This document shows, one piece after another, positions 41,131 through 44,409 of a DNA stretch of 44,409 nt (the first letter of the stretch is position 1; the number at the start of each line of letters is the position of its first letter). This DNA comes from Streptomyces sp. SM10 (GTDB taxonomy: Bacteria > Actinomycetota > Actinomycetes > Streptomycetales > Streptomycetaceae). Under the pieces are notes generated by a model, which made no database searches, was not told the DNA's origin, and was given only the letters and a program-made list of their open reading frames with translations. The stretch is from the NCBI RefSeq assembly GCF_002910915.1, contig NZ_NEUF01000114.1:1-44409 (forward strand), written 5' to 3'. The position numbers and the translations under genes are program-made.

Positions 41131-41187
41131 ACAAAGTAGCCTCCGCTCGTTCTCCCTGACCGGCGGGCGGGGCTACTTGTTTTCTTC
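41131..41187 (+). ncRNA. Putative short RNA or attenuator leader with terminator-like end
   Basis: AAGTAGCC (41134-41141) pairs with GGCTACTT (41171-41178), followed directly by GTTTTCTTC. That is a rare U-rich tail for this genome. The stem starts almost at the predicted transcription start, so most transcripts would end after about 55 bases, before the HAD gene at 41229. It could be a small RNA, a 5' attenuator, or simply a terminator. No known RNA family was recognised. Confidence 0.4.
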
Positions 41188-41228
41188 ACCCGCAGCCACG
41201 CGCTGCCCCCGCGTTCTGGAGCATGCCG

Positions 41229-41891
41229 ATGCCGGCCACCGTCCTCGAAGCCCGCGCCCTCCTGTTGGACATGGACGGCACCCTCGTGAACTCCGACGCC
41301 GTGGTGGAGCGCTGCTGGCACCGCTGGGCGCTCGCGCAGGGCCTCGACCCCGTGGCGGCGCTCAAGGTGGTCCACGGACGCCAGGGCTACGCCACGATGG
41401 CCGCCCTGCTGCCGGACCGCCCCATGGAGCAGAACTACGCCGAGAACCGGATCATGCTCGCCGAGGAGACCGCCGACACCGACGGCGTGGTGCCCATCGG
41501 TGGCGCCCCCGCCTTCATGGCGTCCCTCACCGGCCTCCCGCACGCACTGGTGACCTCGGCCGACGAGGCACTCGCCCAGGCCCGGATGACGGCCGCGGCC
41601 CTGCCGATGCCGGAGACCCGCGTAACCGCCGAGATGGTCGGAGCCAGCAAGCCGGACCCCGAGGGCTTCCTCAAGGGCGCGGCCGAGCTGGGCTTCGCCC
41701 CGGCGGACTGCATCGTGTTCGAGGACTCCGAGGCGGGCATCGCGGCCGGCCGGGCGGCCGGCATGCGCGTCGTGGGCGTCGGCCCGCGCGCGGCGGTCCT
41801 CTCCCCCGACGCCCATGTCGAGGACCTGACGCAGCTCCGGGTGGAAGCGGGCACGGACGGTTCGATCCGTCTGCACGTAGACGCCGGCTGA
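41229..41891 (+). CDS. HAD-superfamily phosphatase (sugar-phosphatase type)
   Basis: This 220-aa cytoplasmic phosphatase has motif I LLLDMDGTLVNS (nucleophile Asp-14 and acid Asp-16), motif II in ALVTSADE (Ser/Thr), motif III Lys in GASKPDPEGF and motif IV IVFEDSEAGIAAG. The cap domain (about 20-85) is the small helical type seen in YfbT-like and glycerol/sugar phosphatases. ATG 41229 was chosen because GGAG lies seven bases upstream; ATG 41223 is too close to it. A promoter and a terminator-like hairpin lie upstream. The substrate is probably a small sugar phosphate. Confidence 0.9.
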   Translation: MPATVLEARALLLDMDGTLVNSDAVVERCWHRWALAQGLDPVAALKVVHGRQGYATMAALLPDRPMEQNYAENRIMLAEETADTDGVVPIGGAPAFMASLTGLPHALVTSADEALAQARMTAAALPMPETRVTAEMVGASKPDPEGFLKGAAELGFAPADCIVFEDSEAGIAAGRAAGMRVVGVGPRAAVLSPDAHVEDLTQLRVEAGTDGSIRLHVDAG

Positions 41892-41987
41892 GCCTCCTCC
41901 TCCTCGTCCCTCCCGCTCGACGACCTGCTCGCCCGCCTCGGAGCGGATGCCGGCCGCCGCCTGGCCTTCCGGTCGGCCTTCCCGGGC

Positions 41988-42020
41988 GACCGGTGACCGG
42001 TGACCAGTGACCGGTGACCG
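41988..42020. repeat. 7-bp tandem repeat GACCGGT x 4-5
   Basis: GACCGGT occurs at 41988, 41995, (GACCAGT) 42002 and 42009, with a partial copy at 42016. It lies in the 241-base gap between two convergent genes. The rest of this gap holds no clear gene or terminator. Confidence 0.8.
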
Positions 42021-42132
42021 ACGGGACGGTGATCGCCGGGCGTTGAACGTCGGGAGTGGTGACGTCGGGGGCGGTGAACATCAGGGTGCCCCGCCCGTGT
42101 GCTCCGCCCGTCACGTAGCCGTCCGCGTCGGA

Positions 42133-42867
42133 TCAGTCCCGGTGCAGCAGCCCCCGCGCGATCAGTTCCAGCACCAGGGCGACGGCGACGGCCTGCACCG
42201 CTATCAGCGCCACGAGGACGAACAGCTGCACGGCGCCCGCCTCCACGGGTGAGGCGCCGCCCAGCAGCATGCCCACGAAGGCCCCGGGCAGGGTGACGAG
42301 CCCCACGGTCCTGGTCTGGTCGAGTCCCGGCAGCAGCGCGTCCGACGCCACGGGACGGGCGATCTCCAGCCGGGCGTCCCGGTCGGGCAGCCCGAGGGCC
42401 ATCCCGGCCTCCACCTCGCCCCGCCGCGTACCGAGTTCGTCGAGCGCGCGCCGCCCGCCGAGGACGGTCGCGGTGAGCGCGCCCCCGATGAGGATGCCCG
42501 TGACCGGGATGAGCGCGATACCGCGCACCGGGATGAGTCCGGTGAGCAGCAGCACCACGACCACGGGCACGACACCCGCCCCGATCGGCAACGCGGCCCA
42601 CCACCAGGTGCGGTTGGGCGTGACGCGCCGGCCCGCGGTGCGCACCGCGACCGCGAACATCAGCGCCAGGAAGCCGAGCAGGGGCCCCAGGGAGCGCACC
42701 ACCCAGCCGATGAGCAGCGAGACGGCCGCCAGCTGGACCGCGGCGCGCACCCCCGCGACGGCGATCTCGCGGGACCGGCCGAGCGAGGCCCACGCGGCGA
42801 CGGCGACGGCGAACACCAGGAGCACGGCGAGGACGACACCGAGCGTGGGACTGACCGGAAGCAGCAC
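42133..42867 (-). CDS. FetB/UPF0014-family ABC transporter permease, orphan
   Basis: This 244-aa membrane protein has about seven helices. Family markers are AVQLAAVSLLIGWVVRSLGP, TPNRTWWWAALPIGAG, LIPVTGILIGGALTATVLGGRRALDEL, EAGMALGLPDRDARLEIARPVASDALLPGLDQTRTVGLVTLPGAFVGMLLGGASPVEAGAVQLFVL. FetB proteins form an iron/metal-related exporter with the FetA ATPase in E. coli. No ATPase gene is adjacent here, so the partner is encoded elsewhere or is absent. GTG 42867 has a leaderless-type promoter: TAGGGT (complement of 42874-42879) six bases upstream. Confidence 0.9.
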   Translation of the reverse strand: MLLPVSPTLGVVLAVLLVFAVAVAAWASLGRSREIAVAGVRAAVQLAAVSLLIGWVVRSLGPLLGFLALMFAVAVRTAGRRVTPNRTWWWAALPIGAGVVPVVVVLLLTGLIPVRGIALIPVTGILIGGALTATVLGGRRALDELGTRRGEVEAGMALGLPDRDARLEIARPVASDALLPGLDQTRTVGLVTLPGAFVGMLLGGASPVEAGAVQLFVLVALIAVQAVAVALVLELIARGLLHRD

Positions 42868-42879
42868 CCGGCCACCCTA
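42865..42879 (-). promoter_or_regulatory. Putative leaderless promoter of the permease gene
   Basis: On the minus strand TAGGGT, six bases, then GTG. The insertion sequence begins about five bases further upstream, so the -35 region of this promoter was probably replaced by the element. Confidence 0.45.
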
Positions 42880-42950
42880 GGGGCAATGCCGTTCGGTTAG
42901 AGGTTCGATCTGCGGCGCAATGCTCGGCGTTTCGGCTGGTGATACGGGTG

Positions 42951-43006
42951 CAGCCCTTGTAGTGGTTCTCGGGTCCGCCAAGACTCGTGTTCCTCCACAA
43001 GGGCTG
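42951..43006 (+). promoter_or_regulatory. Hairpin in front of the transposase start
   Basis: CAGCCCTTGT (42951-42960) pairs perfectly with ACAAGGGCTG (42997-43006), ending two bases before the GTG start at 43009. It would hide the start in read-through transcripts from outside promoters. Confidence 0.55.
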
Positions 43007-43008
43007 CT

Positions 43009-44409
43009 GTGTCCGATTCTGTCATTACGCATGCCCCCGGTGTGTTTGCCGTGGGGCACCTGGGCGAGTTGACCCAGGTTGTTCCCTTCCATCTCGTCGA
43101 TGAGGCGCTCGCATCCGCGGGTGGTCTGCAGCAGCGGGTGCGGCGGCTGCCGTCGCGGGTGGTGGTCTACCTCCTGCTCGCAGGCGCGCTGTTCACCGGC
43201 CTGGGCTGGACCGGGATCTGGTCCCGGCTGACCGCCTCACTGCCCGCGCCGCTGCCCGTGCCGGCGGGTTCATCGATCACGGCCGCGATGCGACGCGTCG
43301 GCCCCAAACCGTTGAAAGCACTCTTCGACCTGGTCAAAGGCCCCGCAGCAGTGGCCGCGACACAAATGACACGGTTCGCGGGCAGACTGGTGGTCGCGAT
43401 CGACGGCACCCAGATCGCCCTGCCGGACACACCCGCGAACCTGCAAGTGTTCCCCAAGGCGAAGGCAGGACAGAACGGGCCGGCCGGATACCCGATGCTG
43501 CGTCTGGTCACGCTGGTGGCCTGCGGGACCCGAACCCTCCTGGACGCCGTCTTCGGCACCGACGCGACCGGCGAACTGACCTACGCCCGCGACCTGGCCA
43601 CCACCGCGGGCACGACCGGAGCGCTACGGCCCGGAACGCTGCTGCTGGGCGACCGGAACTTCTCCGCCACCGCCTTCGTGAGCACGGTCGCCTCCACCGG
43701 CGCGGACTTCCTCATCCGTGCCAAGACCCACACCACGGCTCTCAAGTTGCCGATCGGGCGCCGGCTGCCCGACGGCACGTTCCTGTCCCGCATAGGGGAA
43801 GTCACCGTCCGCGTCATCGAGGCCACCATCACTCTCACCCCCACCGACGGCACCGGCAAGCGCCCCGTCACTCGTAGCACCTACCGGCTTGTCACCAGCC
43901 TGCTCGACCCGGACGAGGCACCCGCCACCGCACTGGTCAGGCTCTACCGCGAGCGCTGGGAAATCGAGACCAGCTACTGCGAGCTGAAATCGACCATCCT
44001 CGGTGGCAGAGTCCTGCGCGGACGCCACCCGGCAGCCGTCACCCAGGAGACCTGGGCACTCCTGGTCGCCTACCAGGCACTACGCACCGCGATGAGCGAC
44101 GCTGTCCTGCACCGGCCCGACATCGACCCCGACCGCGCCGCATTCACCATCGCGCTGAACACGGCACGTGACCAGATCATCCGTGCGGCCGGCATCATCA
44201 CCCACACCCGGATCGACCTCGTCGGCCGGATCGGCACCGCCATACTCAACGGCCTCCTACCCGCCCGCCGAGAACGGTCCCGGCCCCGCGTGAAGAAACG
44301 AGCGATCAGTTCCAAGTACCGCGCCGTCGGCCGCGACATCGACCATCGCACCCACAAGACCACCGTCCACATCGAGATCCGTACGTTGCCAAACCCGCCA
44401 GACGGCTAA
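43009..44409 (+). CDS. IS4-family transposase
   Basis: This 466-aa DDE transposase starts at GTG 43009 and its stop codon is the last codon of the window. Catalytic acidic residues are visible in VVAIDGTQIALPD (first Asp), LLLGDRNFSATAFV (second Asp) and the IS4 signature YRERWEIETSYCELKSTILGG (YREK motif with the Glu). The N-terminal part (VVPFHLVDEALASAGGLQQRVRRLPSRVVVYLLLAGALF) is the IS4 N-terminal domain. No frameshift or stop interrupts it, so the element may still be active. GC content and codon choice are slightly more relaxed than in the neighbouring genes. Confidence 0.92.
   Translation: MSDSVITHAPGVFAVGHLGELTQVVPFHLVDEALASAGGLQQRVRRLPSRVVVYLLLAGALFTGLGWTGIWSRLTASLPAPLPVPAGSSITAAMRRVGPKPLKALFDLVKGPAAVAATQMTRFAGRLVVAIDGTQIALPDTPANLQVFPKAKAGQNGPAGYPMLRLVTLVACGTRTLLDAVFGTDATGELTYARDLATTAGTTGALRPGTLLLGDRNFSATAFVSTVASTGADFLIRAKTHTTALKLPIGRRLPDGTFLSRIGEVTVRVIEATITLTPTDGTGKRPVTRSTYRLVTSLLDPDEAPATALVRLYRERWEIETSYCELKSTILGGRVLRGRHPAAVTQETWALLVAYQALRTAMSDAVLHRPDIDPDRAAFTIALNTARDQIIRAAGIITHTRIDLVGRIGTAILNGLLPARRERSRPRVKKRAISSKYRAVGRDIDHRTHKTTVHIEIRTLPNPPDG

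Larger units (their letters stand above)
42884..44409 (+). mobile_element. IS4-family insertion sequence, right end outside the window
   Basis: The element carries a full transposase gene. Its left end is placed at about 42884, where CAATGCCGTTCGGTTAGA begins, a sequence typical of the terminal repeats of Streptomyces IS4-family elements. The right terminal repeat and target duplication cannot be seen, because the window stops at the transposase stop codon. Confidence 0.75.

Noticed and set aside
41892..41993. Frame after the HAD gene with residues LDDLLARLGADAGRRLAFRS before a stop
   Set aside because: It could be a gene remnant, but it has no start and no recognisable family; it is too short to support.
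1..44409. tRNA, rRNA or CRISPR features
   Set aside because: No cloverleaf-like sequence with a GGTTCGAATCC arm and no regularly spaced identical repeats were found. The only similar element (GGTGCGAATCC at 28091) belongs to the riboswitch-like leader.

Overview
The window is very GC-rich, compactly coded DNA with Streptomyces-type codon use, many GTG starts, leaderless promoters and mycothiol-type enzymes. It looks like chromosomal DNA of a Streptomyces or a close relative. No tRNA, rRNA, CRISPR array or recognisable large biosynthetic cluster was seen. No gene-free stretch exceeds 300 bases.

Layout. 1-1235: 3' part of a secreted or extracytoplasmic-type protein of unknown function, then a 58-residue small protein and a terminator. 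1664-5394: an ABC-2 exporter (ATPase and permease) with a DesK-like histidine kinase and a NarL/LuxR-type response regulator. 5441-8741: two divergent MFS drug-efflux-type transporters; behind the second lies a short broken piece of an M20 peptidase gene. 9000-11577: methyltransferase, lipoprotein cell-wall amidase, and a DUF5336-type membrane protein. 11638-12934: mycothiol-dependent maleylpyruvate isomerase-family enzyme and a small membrane protein. 13005-16172 (minus strand): a three-gene unit of GT4 glycosyltransferase, methyltransferase and (alpha/alpha)6-barrel protein.

16405-27405: a KstR-like TetR regulator beside a perfect match to the KstR operator consensus, then a complete HAAT (Liv-type) ABC importer with an alpha/beta hydrolase, a PucR/CdaR-type regulator, D-3-hydroxybutyrate dehydrogenase, and a divergent secreted PHB depolymerase. 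The last two form a coherent path for degrading extracellular polyhydroxybutyrate. The importer and hydrolase could take up and cut 3-hydroxybutyrate oligomers, but that is inference.

28030-33773: a cobalamin-riboswitch-like leader followed by five translationally coupled or closely packed genes. They encode a membrane-anchored alpha/alpha-barrel (squalene-repeat) protein, a membrane-anchored SCO2322-family protein whose N-terminus resembles DUF4430, and an ECF transporter (T, fused A-A', S). Mammalian transcobalamin and intrinsic factor combine the same two folds in one protein. This operon therefore looks like a split, surface-anchored, transcobalamin-like capture device feeding an ECF cobalamin importer, and it is the strongest candidate here for an under-described system.

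33845-42867: GT87-PAP2 fusion membrane enzyme; a bacterial serpin divergent from a GNAT acetyltransferase across an 18-bp perfect palindrome; an MFS transporter with a C-terminal MarR-like winged helix; a peptidoglycan-binding membrane protein; a HAD phosphatase behind a promoter and a short terminator-like hairpin; and an orphan FetB/UPF0014-type permease. 42884-44409: an IS4-family insertion sequence whose right end lies beyond the window. Short degenerate minisatellites recur at gene 3' ends in this segment and after the histidine kinase.
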